Of a stretch of DNA of 33,018 nt, positions 9,314 through 17,595 are shown one piece after another; within the stretch, counting starts at the first letter, position 1, and each line of letters starts with the position of its first letter. This DNA comes from Enhydrobacter aerosaccus (GTDB lineage Bacteria > Pseudomonadota > Alphaproteobacteria > Reyranellales > Reyranellaceae): positions 1 to 33,018 of the forward strand of contig CAIMEE010000433.1 in the NCBI GenBank assembly GCA_903839865.1, in the 5' to 3' direction. Under the pieces are notes generated by a model. It saw only the letters and a program-made list of their open reading frames with translations. It was not told the DNA's origin and made no database searches. The position numbers were made by a program, and so were the translations under genes.

Positions 9314-9489
9314 TGTCCCTTCCCCGCCTGCATCGGTGGCCAGGGTTCGGCGCGCGGATCGACGGGCTTGATCTTGGACGCCACGTCATCGGCCTGGCGC
9401 GCCGCGGCGGCGACGTCGTCGGGGAATTCGGCCAGCGCCTTCTGCAGACCTGCCCGGCGCGCCAGCATCTCGATAATTTCCTTGTCCAT
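9310..9489 (-). CDS. Small DUF4089 (AtzG-like) amidase partner
   Basis: Protein of 59 residues (MDKEIIEMLARRAGLQ...), largely helical, followed by a Pro-rich tail DPRAEPWPPM. It matches the DUF4089/AtzG pattern: a GatC-like small subunit that wraps an amidase and is encoded just before it. ATG 9489 has AAGAGG 9 bp upstream; ATG 9498, adding MQR, is nearly as good with GAGGG upstream. The end overlaps the amidase start by 4 bp, as expected for subunits made in equal amounts. The assignment rests on size, helical pattern and context more than on strong motifs. It is the promoter-proximal gene of the leftward operon. Confidence 0.75.
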   Translation of the reverse strand: MDKEIIEMLARRAGLQKALAEFPDDVAAAARQADDVASKIKPVDPRAEPWPPMQAGKGQ

Positions 9490-9580
9490 CCGCTGCATCC
9501 TCTTAACGCCCTCGCCGTTACCAAGGTCAGCACGAATAGTGCCAACGAGTCTATCGGCGCCATTCGCACGGGGGAACTGC
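9490..9580. promoter_or_regulatory. Divergent promoter region, amidase operon / antiporter
   Basis: A 91-bp spacer separates the leftward amidase-transporter operon from the rightward antiporter gene and must carry both promoters. I see a GGGGGA ribosome-binding site for the antiporter near 9570-9575 but no convincing -35/-10 pair on either strand. Confidence 0.45.
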
Positions 9581-11713
9581 GTGGAAGCTAACCATACGCT
9601 GGCGATTTTTGCGGCCCAGTTGATCCTGCTGCTGCTGACCGGACGCCTGTTGGGCGAAGTGATGAACCGCTTCGGCCAGCCGGCGCTGTTCGGACAGTTG
9701 ATCGCGGGTGTCGTTCTCGGCCCCTCGGTGTTTGGCCTGCTGTGGCCCGAGGGACGGGAATTCATCTTCCCAGACAACAAGACCCTGAAGACGATGATCG
9801 ATGCGATCTCGCAGATCGGCATCCTCCTGCTTCTCCTGCTGACCGGCATGGAAACCAACCTGGCCCTGGTGCAGCGCCGCAAGCGCGCGGTTGTCGCTTC
9901 CTCCCTCTCCGGCATCGCCGTTCCTTTCGCCCTGGGCGTGGCGATGGCCTATGCGCTTCCGGGCGGCGCCATTCCGATGCACGAGAACAGGCTGGTTACG
10001 GCGTTGTTCCTCGGCACGGCGCTGTCGATCTCGTCGGTGAAGATCGTGGCCATGGTGCTGATCGACATCGGCGCGATGCGGCGCGATCTCGGCCAGCTCA
10101 TCCTCGCGACGGCCATCCTCGACGATACGATCGCCTGGATCATCATCGCGGTGATCGCGGGCATCGCTTCGCACGGCACGATCGACCTTGCCACGATCGG
10201 CGCGAGCCTGGCCGGGACGGCGCTGTTCCTGGCCTTCAGCCTGACGATCGGCCAGCGGCTGGTGGCCCGCACCATCGTCTGGGTGAACGACCACATGACG
10301 ATCGACGTGCCGGTGATCACCACCATCATCGTCATCATGCTGGCGATGTCGCTCACCACCGAGCTGATCGGCGTGCACACGGCGCTGGGCGCCTTCATCG
10401 CCGGCATCCTGGTGGGCCGCTCGCCGATCCTGACCGAGCAGATCGAGAACCAGGTGCGCGGCTTCGTCTTCGCCTTCTTCAGCCCGGTGTTCTTCGCCGT
10501 GGCAGGCCTCGGCATGGACCTGCGCACGCTGGCGGACGGCAAGCTGGCCCTGTTCACGGTGGCCATCATCGTCGTCGCCAGCGTCGGCAAGTTCTGCGGC
10601 GCGCTGGTGGGCGGCCGGTTGGGCGGGCTGACGACCCGGGAGTCGCTGGCGCTGGGCGTCGGCCTCAACGCGCGCGGCTCGACCGAAGTGATCATTGCCT
10701 CGATCGGCCTCGCCATGGGGGCGCTCAGCAACCAGCTCTACACGATGATCGTGGCCATGGCCGTGATCACCACCATGGCGATGCCGCCGATGCTGCGCTG
10801 GGTCATGGCGCGCGTGCCGCTCGGCGAGGAAGAGACCAAACGCCTCGAAAAGGAAGAAGCCGAGGCGCTCGAACACCTGCCGAAGATGGAGCGCGCGCTG
10901 GTCTATGCCGACGACAGTCCCAACGGCCGTCTGGCGTCGCGCCTGGCCGGCCTGTTTGCGGCCCGCCAGGAAGTGCTGACGACCGTGCTCCAGCCCAAGG
11001 CCACCGATGCCGAAAGTGCCGACGAGACGACCCGGCGCGCGCATCTGTCCGAGGCGGCCCAGACGGTCCTGGCCGGCACCGAAGCCAAGCCCGCGATCGA
11101 GCAGCTCGTGATGGAGCGGCCGGGCGATCACGAGAACGCCATCGAGCGCGAGATCGCGCGCGGTTACGACATCGCCTTCGTGGGCATCGATCGGCCCATC
11201 GCCGAGTCGCAGCTGCGCTTCGAGGAGCGGCTGCAGAAGCTCGTCAACAGCTTCGACGGGCCGGTAGCGATCGCGATCAACGGCGCGGGCGCGGCGGGGC
11301 CGGCCGACGTGCCGCTCGACATCCTGTTGCCGGCCGCGGGCACGCAGGACGCCCGCCTCGCCACCGAGATCGCGATCTCCCTGGCGGCGGCGACCAAGGG
11401 CAACGTGACGGCGCTGCATGTGTTCGATCCCCAGGCCGATACCGCCGTGCTGCGCGGTCGCGGACGGCGCGCCGGCATGTCGGTGCTCGTCGACGTGCAT
11501 CGCGCCGGCAAGCGCGGCGGGGTTCCCGTGAAAGGACTGACGGCGACCAACATCCGGCCGGAGGCGGAGATCAGGCGTGCGCTGCGCGGCGGTGGCTTCG
11601 ACCTCGTCGTGCTCGGCACGTCGTTGCGACATGGCGAGACGAGGTTCCTCGGGCCGCGCACGGCGGCGCTGATCCGGGTCGTGCGCACACCGATGCTCCT
11701 GATCGCGCGTTGA
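9581..11713 (+). CDS. CPA2-family cation:proton antiporter with C-terminal stress-protein-like domains
   Basis: Predicted Na+(K+)/H+ antiporter of 710 residues. The first ~410 residues form the membrane domain: FGQPALFGQLIAGVVLGPSVFG (about 31-52), LLLLLTGMETNL, and the ion-site pair D181-D182 in ATAILDDTIAWI. HTALGAFIAGILVGR and LNARGSTEVIIASIGL follow. A cytoplasmic region with two universal-stress-protein-like halves (about 440-710) ends in FDLVVLGTSLRHGETRFLGPRTAALI, resembling the USP nucleotide-binding loop. Start GTG 9581 has GGGGGA about 6 bp upstream and begins just before TM1; longer in-frame extensions run antisense through the amidase and are rejected. It stands alone in its orientation before a dioxygenase gene. 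A role in pH or osmotic homeostasis is inferred from the family. Confidence 0.92.
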   Translation: MEANHTLAIFAAQLILLLLTGRLLGEVMNRFGQPALFGQLIAGVVLGPSVFGLLWPEGREFIFPDNKTLKTMIDAISQIGILLLLLLTGMETNLALVQRRKRAVVASSLSGIAVPFALGVAMAYALPGGAIPMHENRLVTALFLGTALSISSVKIVAMVLIDIGAMRRDLGQLILATAILDDTIAWIIIAVIAGIASHGTIDLATIGASLAGTALFLAFSLTIGQRLVARTIVWVNDHMTIDVPVITTIIVIMLAMSLTTELIGVHTALGAFIAGILVGRSPILTEQIENQVRGFVFAFFSPVFFAVAGLGMDLRTLADGKLALFTVAIIVVASVGKFCGALVGGRLGGLTTRESLALGVGLNARGSTEVIIASIGLAMGALSNQLYTMIVAMAVITTMAMPPMLRWVMARVPLGEEETKRLEKEEAEALEHLPKMERALVYADDSPNGRLASRLAGLFAARQEVLTTVLQPKATDAESADETTRRAHLSEAAQTVLAGTEAKPAIEQLVMERPGDHENAIEREIARGYDIAFVGIDRPIAESQLRFEERLQKLVNSFDGPVAIAINGAGAAGPADVPLDILLPAAGTQDARLATEIAISLAAATKGNVTALHVFDPQADTAVLRGRGRRAGMSVLVDVHRAGKRGGVPVKGLTATNIRPEAEIRRALRGGGFDLVVLGTSLRHGETRFLGPRTAALIRVVRTPMLLIAR

Positions 11714-11863
11714 CGGCACCCCAACGACAGAAATGGTTCGGGGCGCGCCTGCCGACCGGCGAGAAGCCGAGCGTCGGAAGCTCCCCGCAGCTCGAGGAAA
11801 GCTTCAAGGTCCTCGACGAGTCGCCGACGAACAACTAGCCTTTCCAGAAAGGGGAAGGACGCC

Positions 11864-12712
11864 ATGAGGAACAGTCGCCTGGACGTACGGCCGCTCTCCG
11901 GCGCAGGCGGCGCGGAGATCTTCGGCGTCGACGTCGCGCAGGATCTCGACGACGACACGGTCCGCGACATCCGCGACGCATTGAACGAGCATTGCGTGGT
12001 CTTCTTTCGCGACCAGCAGATCGACGTCGCCCGGCACAAGGCGTTCGCGCGGAAGTTCGGCCCGCTCTTCATCCATCCCAACTACGGGACGACCGGCGAC
12101 GATCCGGAGGTCGTCATGGTGCGGCGCGAGCCCGGCGACGCCGGCCACATCGGCGAGGACTGGCACACCGACACGACCATGGTCGCGGAGCCGCCGATGG
12201 GCGCGATCCTCTACGGCATCGACGTGCCGCCCTACGGCGGCGACACCATGTTTGCCAACCAGTATCTCGCCTACGACGCGCTCTCGCCCACCATGAGGAA
12301 GATGCTGGAGGGCCTGCGCGGCGTGCACAGCGACATCACCGAGGCGGGGCCGCTCGCCGGCAAGAAAAACAAGAGCCGATCGACCAAGCATCGCGACGAT
12401 GCTGCCTGGCAGGAGACCCGCAACACGCACCCGATCGTGCGGACCAATCGCGAAACAGGTCGGCGCTGCCTATTCGTCAATGCCGCCAACACGATCGGCA
12501 TCGAGGGCATGACCGAAGCGGAAAGCAAGGCACTGCTCGGCTTCCTGCTCGAGCATGGCAACCGGCCGGAATTCACCTTCCGATTCCGCTGGCAGAAGGG
12601 TTCGATCGCCTTCTGGGACAATCGCAGCACCAGGCACATCGCGCTGGGCGATACCGGACCGTTCCCACGGCTGATGCGCCGCATCCAGATCGGCGGCGAC
12701 AAGCCCGTCTAG
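11864..12712 (+). CDS. TauD/TfdA-family Fe(II)/2-oxoglutarate dioxygenase
   Basis: Cytoplasmic dioxygenase of 282 residues, full length for the family. The iron triad is H101 and D103 in DWHTD, and H258 in STRHIALGD. R273 in RLMRRIQIGGD sits 15 residues after the distal His, where TauD binds 2-oxoglutarate. ATG 11864 follows GGGGAAGGAC, a strong ribosome-binding site. Members hydroxylate taurine, alkylsulfates, aryloxyalkanoates or other acids; which one cannot be told here. It stands 150 bp after the antiporter, and that spacer holds no recognisable gene. Its stop overlaps that of the convergent NHL gene in a shared CTAG (12709-12712). Confidence 0.93.
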   Translation: MRNSRLDVRPLSGAGGAEIFGVDVAQDLDDDTVRDIRDALNEHCVVFFRDQQIDVARHKAFARKFGPLFIHPNYGTTGDDPEVVMVRREPGDAGHIGEDWHTDTTMVAEPPMGAILYGIDVPPYGGDTMFANQYLAYDALSPTMRKMLEGLRGVHSDITEAGPLAGKKNKSRSTKHRDDAAWQETRNTHPIVRTNRETGRRCLFVNAANTIGIEGMTEAESKALLGFLLEHGNRPEFTFRFRWQKGSIAFWDNRSTRHIALGDTGPFPRLMRRIQIGGDKPV

Positions 12713-13554
12713 TTCAGGCGCTCGAGCTTGGTGATGTACTGCGGCGGCAATTCCGCCAGATAGAGATTGCCTTCCGCATCGCCCGACAGGCCGTGGGCGC
12801 CATTGATCGCGCCGCGGCAACGGCCGATCAGCTTGCCGTCCGGCGACAGCAGGCTGATGCGCGGGATCTGGTCGGTCACGAACACCAGCCCGCGATCGTC
12901 GATCCAGATCTGCATCGGATGATAGAAGTCGCCCCAGGCTTCGAGGAACGCGCCGTCGCGGTCGAAGACCTGTACGCGGTTGTTCTCGCGGTCGCCCACC
13001 AGCACACGGCCCTGGCCGTCTATCGCCACCGCGTGCGGCGTGGTGAAGGCACCCGGGCCGTCACCCTGCCCGCCCCAGGTCTTGAGCAGCGCGCCGTCGG
13101 CCGAGAAGCGGTGCACGCTCGAATTGCCGTAGCCGTCGGCGACATAGATCTCGCCGTCGGGCGCCTGCGCCGCCGCCGTCGGATGGTTGAAGGGCGCGTC
13201 GAGCGACGGCCAATGCCGCTTGCCGAGCGCCTGCAGCAGCTTTCCGTTGCGGTCGAAGCGCAGCACCTGATGGGCATCGCGGTCGGCCACCAGGATCGCC
13301 TCGCCGTTCGCCGCGGTGATGTAATGCGGCTCCGCGAGCGTGCCCTCGCCCCAGCTTCCGGCAAGTCTGCCGTCGCGCTCGAAGACCAGAATGGGCCGGT
13401 CGGTGCCCCGCTGCGCCACATGCACGCGGCCCTCGCCATCGACCATCAGGTCGGACAGGAAGCCGAAGCTCTCGCCCGCCGGCAGCTTCGCCCAGTTTCG
13501 ATGGATGGCGTAGCGCCGGTCACCCAGGATCACCGTGTAACGTTCGTCGGACAT
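12709..13554 (-). CDS. NHL-repeat beta-propeller protein
   Basis: A 281-residue protein made almost wholly of NHL-type blades. Repeating units read as (F/V)xxPxxxAxxxxGxIYVADxxNxxVxxFxxDG, for example near LAEPHYITAANGEAILVADRDAHQVLRFD, FNHPTAAAQAPDGEIYVADGYGNSSVHRF and FTTPHAVAIDGQGRVLVGDRENNRVQVFD. About five to six blades are visible. It resembles bacterial proteins annotated as peptidyl-alpha-hydroxyglycine alpha-amidating lyase-like, but catalytic assignment is not possible. No signal peptide is seen, so it is probably cytoplasmic. ATG 13554 has AGGAGG upstream. It diverges from the GST gene across an 80-bp spacer. Confidence 0.88.
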   Translation of the reverse strand: MSDERYTVILGDRRYAIHRNWAKLPAGESFGFLSDLMVDGEGRVHVAQRGTDRPILVFERDGRLAGSWGEGTLAEPHYITAANGEAILVADRDAHQVLRFDRNGKLLQALGKRHWPSLDAPFNHPTAAAQAPDGEIYVADGYGNSSVHRFSADGALLKTWGGQGDGPGAFTTPHAVAIDGQGRVLVGDRENNRVQVFDRDGAFLEAWGDFYHPMQIWIDDRGLVFVTDQIPRISLLSPDGKLIGRCRGAINGAHGLSGDAEGNLYLAELPPQYITKLERLN

Positions 13555-13634
13555 GCGTTCCTCCTAGCGATCTTCATGCCAGATAGGCAGACCGACTTCG
13601 AGACGGCAAGATGGATCGCAAGGAGACTCAGAAC

Positions 13635-14285
13635 ATGACCGACAGTCCGGACCGCCTCGTGCTGCACGGCAGCTTCACGTCGAGTTCGTCCTACAAGCCG
13701 ATGCTGTTCCTCGCGCTCGGCGGCCTGCCCTTCTCGTTTCGCACGGTCAATCTCAAGAACGGCGTGCAGAAGCAGCCGGCGCATCTCGCGATCAACCGCT
13801 ACGGCCAGGTGCCGGTGCTCCAGCATCGCGGACTGACGCTCGTGATGTCGAACGTCATCCTTGATTATCTCGCGCGCACGACCGGCAAGTTCGAGGGCGC
13901 CAATGAGCAGGATAAAATTCACGCCCGCGAATGGCTGTCGTGGGAGAACGACGCCATTCAGAATGTGGCGCGGGTCCGCCACTTCGCGCGTTTCCGGCCC
14001 GACGTGTCGCAGGACATCGTGAACTACTTCCGCCCGGGCGCCGAGGCGGCGCTCGACTTCCTCGACAAGAGCCTCGACGGCCGCCAGTGGCTGGTGGGCC
14101 AAAGCTGCACCATCGCCGATCTCGGCTGCTTCGGGCGCAGCGTGTTCATGGCGGAAGGCGGCATGTCGACGGACAACCGGCCCCACCTCGCCGCGTGGCG
14201 CGAGCGCCTCATGGCGATGCCGGGATTCAAGCTGCCCTACGACCTGATCCCGAAGAAGGACGCCGAATTCGAGGCGCGCGCCTAG
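13635..14285 (+). CDS. Glutathione S-transferase family protein
   Basis: Protein of 216 residues with the two-domain GST layout. The thioredoxin-like N-terminal domain includes LHGSFTSSSSYKPMLFLALGGLPF, the cis-Pro segment YGQVPVLQHRGLTLVMSNVILDYL, and linker residues to about 85. The helical C-terminal domain has the N-capping box SCTIADLGCFG. The usual glutathione-binding ES pair is replaced by MS before NVILDYL, which may alter substrate. ATG 13635 is preferred over 13611 because AAGGAG lies 9 bp upstream. Its stop codon overlaps that of the convergent ABC permease gene in CTAG (14282-14285). A link to the nearby gamma-glutamyltransferase (glutathione metabolism) is possible. Confidence 0.88.
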   Translation: MTDSPDRLVLHGSFTSSSSYKPMLFLALGGLPFSFRTVNLKNGVQKQPAHLAINRYGQVPVLQHRGLTLVMSNVILDYLARTTGKFEGANEQDKIHAREWLSWENDAIQNVARVRHFARFRPDVSQDIVNYFRPGAEAALDFLDKSLDGRQWLVGQSCTIADLGCFGRSVFMAEGGMSTDNRPHLAAWRERLMAMPGFKLPYDLIPKKDAEFEARA

Positions 14286-15124
14286 CCCACCCGCATCAGG
14301 CGCAGCCGTGGATCGAGCAGGTCGCGCAAGCCGTCGCCCAGCATGTTGAGGCCCAGAACGGCGAGCGCAATGGCGAGGCCGGGCCAGATCGCGAGTTCCG
14401 GCGCCTGGTAAATATAGGTCTGGGCGTCGCGCAACATCCCACCCCACGACGGCGTCGGCGGCTGGGCGCCGAGGCCGAGGTAAGACAGCCCCGCTTCGGC
14501 CAGGATCGCCACGGCGAACTGGATGGTCGCCTGGACGATCAGGATGCTCGCGATATTGGGCAGCACGTGGCGCAACGTGATGCCGAGCGGCGCGCGGCCG
14601 AGCGCGGTCGCGGCGCGCACGAAGTCGCGGCTCCACATGGCGAGCGACGCGCCCCGTGTCACGCGCGCGAACACCGGCACGTTGAAGATGGCGATCGCCA
14701 GGATCGCGTTCACCGCACTCGCGCCCAGCACCGAGGTGATCAGGATCGCGATCAGAACGGCGGGAAAGGCGAACACGAGATCCGAGGCGCGCGACAGGGC
14801 CTCGTCGACCCAGCCGCCGCGTGCGGCGGCCCAGGCCCCCAGGGTCACGCCCACCGACATGCCGAGACCGACGGCGATCATGCCGACGGCGAGCGAGGTG
14901 CGCGCGCCCACCATGATGCGTGACAGCACATCGCGGCCGAGATGATCGGTGCCCAGCCAGTGCTCGGGCGACGACGGCAGGAGTTTGGAGCGCATCTGCA
15001 GGTCGGTGGCGACATAGGGTGTCCAGAAGAGCGAGACCAGCGCCGTACCGACGAAAAGCAGCAACAGCACCGCGCCGATCTGGAAGCCGACGTGACGGCG
15101 CGCGCGCGTCAGGAAAGCGCTCAC
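14282..15124 (-). CDS. ABC transporter permease, DppC/OppC type (second set)
   Basis: Inner-membrane permease of 280 residues. TM1 lies at about 14-34, followed by the family hallmark HWLGTDHLGRDVLSRIMVGARTSL, the coupling loop around FVRAATALGRAPLGITLRHVLPNIA, and GLSYLGLGAQPPTPSWGGML. The GTG start at 15124 overlaps the preceding permease stop (GTGA, 15121-15124). It is the last gene of the peptidase/peptide-transport run, and no ATPase gene follows it. It is clearly distinct from the DppC-type permease ending at 4082. Confidence 0.94.
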   Translation of the reverse strand: MSAFLTRARRHVGFQIGAVLLLLFVGTALVSLFWTPYVATDLQMRSKLLPSSPEHWLGTDHLGRDVLSRIMVGARTSLAVGMIAVGLGMSVGVTLGAWAAARGGWVDEALSRASDLVFAFPAVLIAILITSVLGASAVNAILAIAIFNVPVFARVTRGASLAMWSRDFVRAATALGRAPLGITLRHVLPNIASILIVQATIQFAVAILAEAGLSYLGLGAQPPTPSWGGMLRDAQTYIYQAPELAIWPGLAIALAVLGLNMLGDGLRDLLDPRLRLMRVG

Positions 15125-16068
15125 GACGCCACCCGCGGGCGGGGATCGAGCAACGTGTAGGCGAGGTCGACCAGCAGGTTTACGACCAGCACCAGCAGGG
15201 TGAACAGGATCACGACGTTCTTGATCACCGCGAGGTCGCGATTGTTGATCGAGTCGTAGACCAGCTGTCCGACGCCAGGCAGGCGGAAGACGCTTTCGAT
15301 GATGACGGCGCCGGCCACGAGGAAGCCTGCGATCAGGCCGGCGACCGTCGTCACCGGAATCAGGGCATTGCGCAACGCATGGCGGAACAGCACCCTGCCC
15401 TCCGACGCCCCCTTGGCGCGCGCGGTGCGGATGTAGTCCTCGCGAAGGGTGTCGAGCATCGCCGAGCGCGTCACTCGCGTCAGGATCGCGATCTCGCTCA
15501 ACGACAGGGCGATGGCCGGCAGCACCAGCGACAGCAGCGACTTCGCCGGATCCTGCGCCCAGCCGGGAAAACCGCCGGCCGGGAAGATCTGCCAGCTCAC
15601 GGCGAACAGCAGCACCAGCACGATGCCGAACCAGAAATTGGGAATGGAGATGCCGATCTGGGTGAAGCCCATCACGCCCCAGTCGCCGACACGGCCCTGG
15701 CGCCAGGCGGCGAAGACACCGAGCGGCACGGCGACGATTATCGCCCAGCCGAGCGCGAGCCCGGCCAAGGGAAGAGTGACGGCAAGGCGGTCACCGATCA
15801 GCTTGGTGACGGGCGTGCCATAGGCGTGGCTGGCGCCGAGATCGAAGCTCAGCAAGCCGCCGATCCAGCGGAAATACTGCACGATCAGAGGCTGGTCGAA
15901 GCCGTACTTGGCGCGCAACGCCGCCAGCGTATCCGGTCGCGCGTCGGTGCCCAGCATCACCAGCGCCGGATCGCCGGGCAGCACCTCGACGACCGCGAAC
16001 ACCACGATCGTCGCCAGGACCAGAGTGACCAGCGCGGCGGCCAGTCGACGAGAGAGAAACTCGATCAC
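15121..16068 (-). CDS. ABC transporter permease, DppB/OppB type (second set)
   Basis: Permease of 315 residues. It starts VIEFLSRRLAAALVTLVLATIVVFAVVEVLPGDPALVMLG, with TM1 and the GDPA motif. LRAKYGFDQPLIVQYFRWI and the coupling loop near YIRTARAKGASEGRVLFRHALRNA follow, and the end is DLAYTLLDPRPRVAS. GTG 16068 is chosen since it overlaps the stop of the substrate-binding protein gene (GTGA, 16065-16068) and gives the standard family N-terminus. It pairs with the following DppC-type permease. Confidence 0.94.
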   Translation of the reverse strand: MIEFLSRRLAAALVTLVLATIVVFAVVEVLPGDPALVMLGTDARPDTLAALRAKYGFDQPLIVQYFRWIGGLLSFDLGASHAYGTPVTKLIGDRLAVTLPLAGLALGWAIIVAVPLGVFAAWRQGRVGDWGVMGFTQIGISIPNFWFGIVLVLLFAVSWQIFPAGGFPGWAQDPAKSLLSLVLPAIALSLSEIAILTRVTRSAMLDTLREDYIRTARAKGASEGRVLFRHALRNALIPVTTVAGLIAGFLVAGAVIIESVFRLPGVGQLVYDSINNRDLAVIKNVVILFTLLVLVVNLLVDLAYTLLDPRPRVAS

Positions 16069-17564
16069 GCCTTCCAGGAGACAGCGCTGAGGTCGACGCA
16101 GGGCGTCGGCGAATTCTCCCACATGCCCAAGAGCTCCTTCTTCCACACGCCGATCTTGGCGAGCTGGTAGAGGAAGCCGTTCACGGCGTCGCGCGCGACG
16201 ATGCGCTGGCACTCCTTCAGGAGCTCATCGCGCTTGGCGAAGTCGGTAACGGCCACGACCTCGCGCCACTTGGCCTTGAACTCGGCAGAGTCGTAGCCCC
16301 AGTAGTAGCCTTCGCGCGCGTAGCGATCGAGGTCGTTGGCCTCCGTGTGCGCAACGACGGTGAGATCGTAGTTGTGCTCCTTGAAGACCTCGGAGAGCCA
16401 CTGCGGCCACTGCAGCTGGGTGATCGTGACCTTGATGCCGATCTTGCCGAGTTGGCTCACCAGCACTTCGCCCGCGCGCGTGGCATAGCCGACCGGCGGC
16501 AGCTTGAGGCTCGCCTCGAAGCCGTTGGGATAGCCCGCCTCGGCCAGCAGCGCCTTGCCTTTGGCGATGTCGAGCGAATAGGTCTTGGTCAGGTCGACAT
16601 AGGCCTTGTTGTGCGGCGGGAAGTGACTGCCGATCGGCGTGCCGAAGCCCGACTCCGCCTCGATCAGCTCCGCACGGTTGAGCGCATGCGCCATCGCCTG
16701 ACGCACCTTGGGATCATTGAACGGCTTCTTCTTGTTGTTGGTCGCCATGATCACTTCGCCCTCGGTCGTGCCGACCACGACAGCGAAGCGCGAGTCCTTC
16801 CTGAGGCGCGCCACAAGTTCGGGTGCCTGGAAGCCCGGGAAGGCGTCGACGTCGCCTGCCAGCAGCGCGTTCACCTGCGCCGACGGATCCTTCACCACCT
16901 TGAAGATCACGCTACCGAGCTTGACCGACGCCGCATCGCGGTAGCCCATGAACTTCGCGAAGGTGATCGAATCGCCTTCTTTGCGTTCCTTGAACACGAA
17001 CGGCCCTGTACCGACCGGCTGCTTGTCGTTGGTCGGTGCCGACTTGGGATGCATGATCCCCGCGTCGCCGAGCGAGAGATTGTAGAGCAGGTAGGAATTC
17101 GGCGACTTCAGCGTGATCTTGACGGTCGCGGGATCGACCGCTTCGACCTTGTCGATGTCGGTGTAGAGCGACTTGGCGGGAACCGTGGAGTCGGCGGCGA
17201 AGAGGCGGTCGATCGAGAACTTGACCACCGAGGCGTCGAGCGATTCGCCGTCATGGAACTTCACGCCGGTGCGCAGCTTGAACGCATACTCCTTGCCGTC
17301 GGGCGAGATGGTCCAGCTTTGCGCCAGGCCGGGCCCGATTTCGCCGCGACTGTCGATGCGGCCGAGGCTCTCGAATACGTTGGGGCAGGTCAGCTCGCGG
17401 ATCGAGGCGGCGGCGTTCCGGGTCGGATCGAGCACCGGCGGCTCAAGTGACATGCCGATCACCAACTTGTCCTTGGCCTGCGCCCAGACCTCGGGACCAA
17501 ACAGACCCGCGGTCGCGAGCGCGCCCGCGGCGCCCAGCAGATGCCGGCGATGAAGTGCTGTCAC
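16065..17564 (-). CDS. ABC transporter substrate-binding protein, family 5 (DppA/OppA type)
   Basis: Periplasmic solute receptor of 499 residues. The N-terminus MTALHRRHLLGAAGALATAGLFGPEVWAQA is a signal peptide with an RRHLL twin-arginine-like motif and an AQA cleavage site, with no lipobox. The mature part shows family-5 landmarks: LEPPVLDPTRNAAA, the CPNVFESLGRID...GPGLAQSWTISPDGKEYAFKLRTGVKFHDG stretch, GTGPFVFKE, VRQAMAHALNR, and AKGKALLAEAGYPNGFEASL. GTG 17564 has GGAGG 6 bp upstream, which decides the start. It follows the P1 peptidase gene by 31 bp and is coupled to the DppB-type gene. Ligands of the family are peptides, but some members bind opines, nickel or sugars. Confidence 0.95.
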   Translation of the reverse strand: MTALHRRHLLGAAGALATAGLFGPEVWAQAKDKLVIGMSLEPPVLDPTRNAAASIRELTCPNVFESLGRIDSRGEIGPGLAQSWTISPDGKEYAFKLRTGVKFHDGESLDASVVKFSIDRLFAADSTVPAKSLYTDIDKVEAVDPATVKITLKSPNSYLLYNLSLGDAGIMHPKSAPTNDKQPVGTGPFVFKERKEGDSITFAKFMGYRDAASVKLGSVIFKVVKDPSAQVNALLAGDVDAFPGFQAPELVARLRKDSRFAVVVGTTEGEVIMATNNKKKPFNDPKVRQAMAHALNRAELIEAESGFGTPIGSHFPPHNKAYVDLTKTYSLDIAKGKALLAEAGYPNGFEASLKLPPVGYATRAGEVLVSQLGKIGIKVTITQLQWPQWLSEVFKEHNYDLTVVAHTEANDLDRYAREGYYWGYDSAEFKAKWREVVAVTDFAKRDELLKECQRIVARDAVNGFLYQLAKIGVWKKELLGMWENSPTPCVDLSAVSWKA

Positions 17565-17595
17565 TGAATTCCTCCGTCTTGGTAGCCACAGTCTA

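Noticed and set aside
9551-11719. 722-codon minus-strand open frame opposite the antiporter.
   Set aside because: Composition is His/Arg/Asp/Gln-rich and low in hydrophobic order; the plus strand encodes a clear antiporter.
11714-11838. Possible reading continuing after the antiporter (ending at 11838).
   Set aside because: It is in a different frame from the antiporter, has no start or ribosome-binding site of its own, and looks like spacer.
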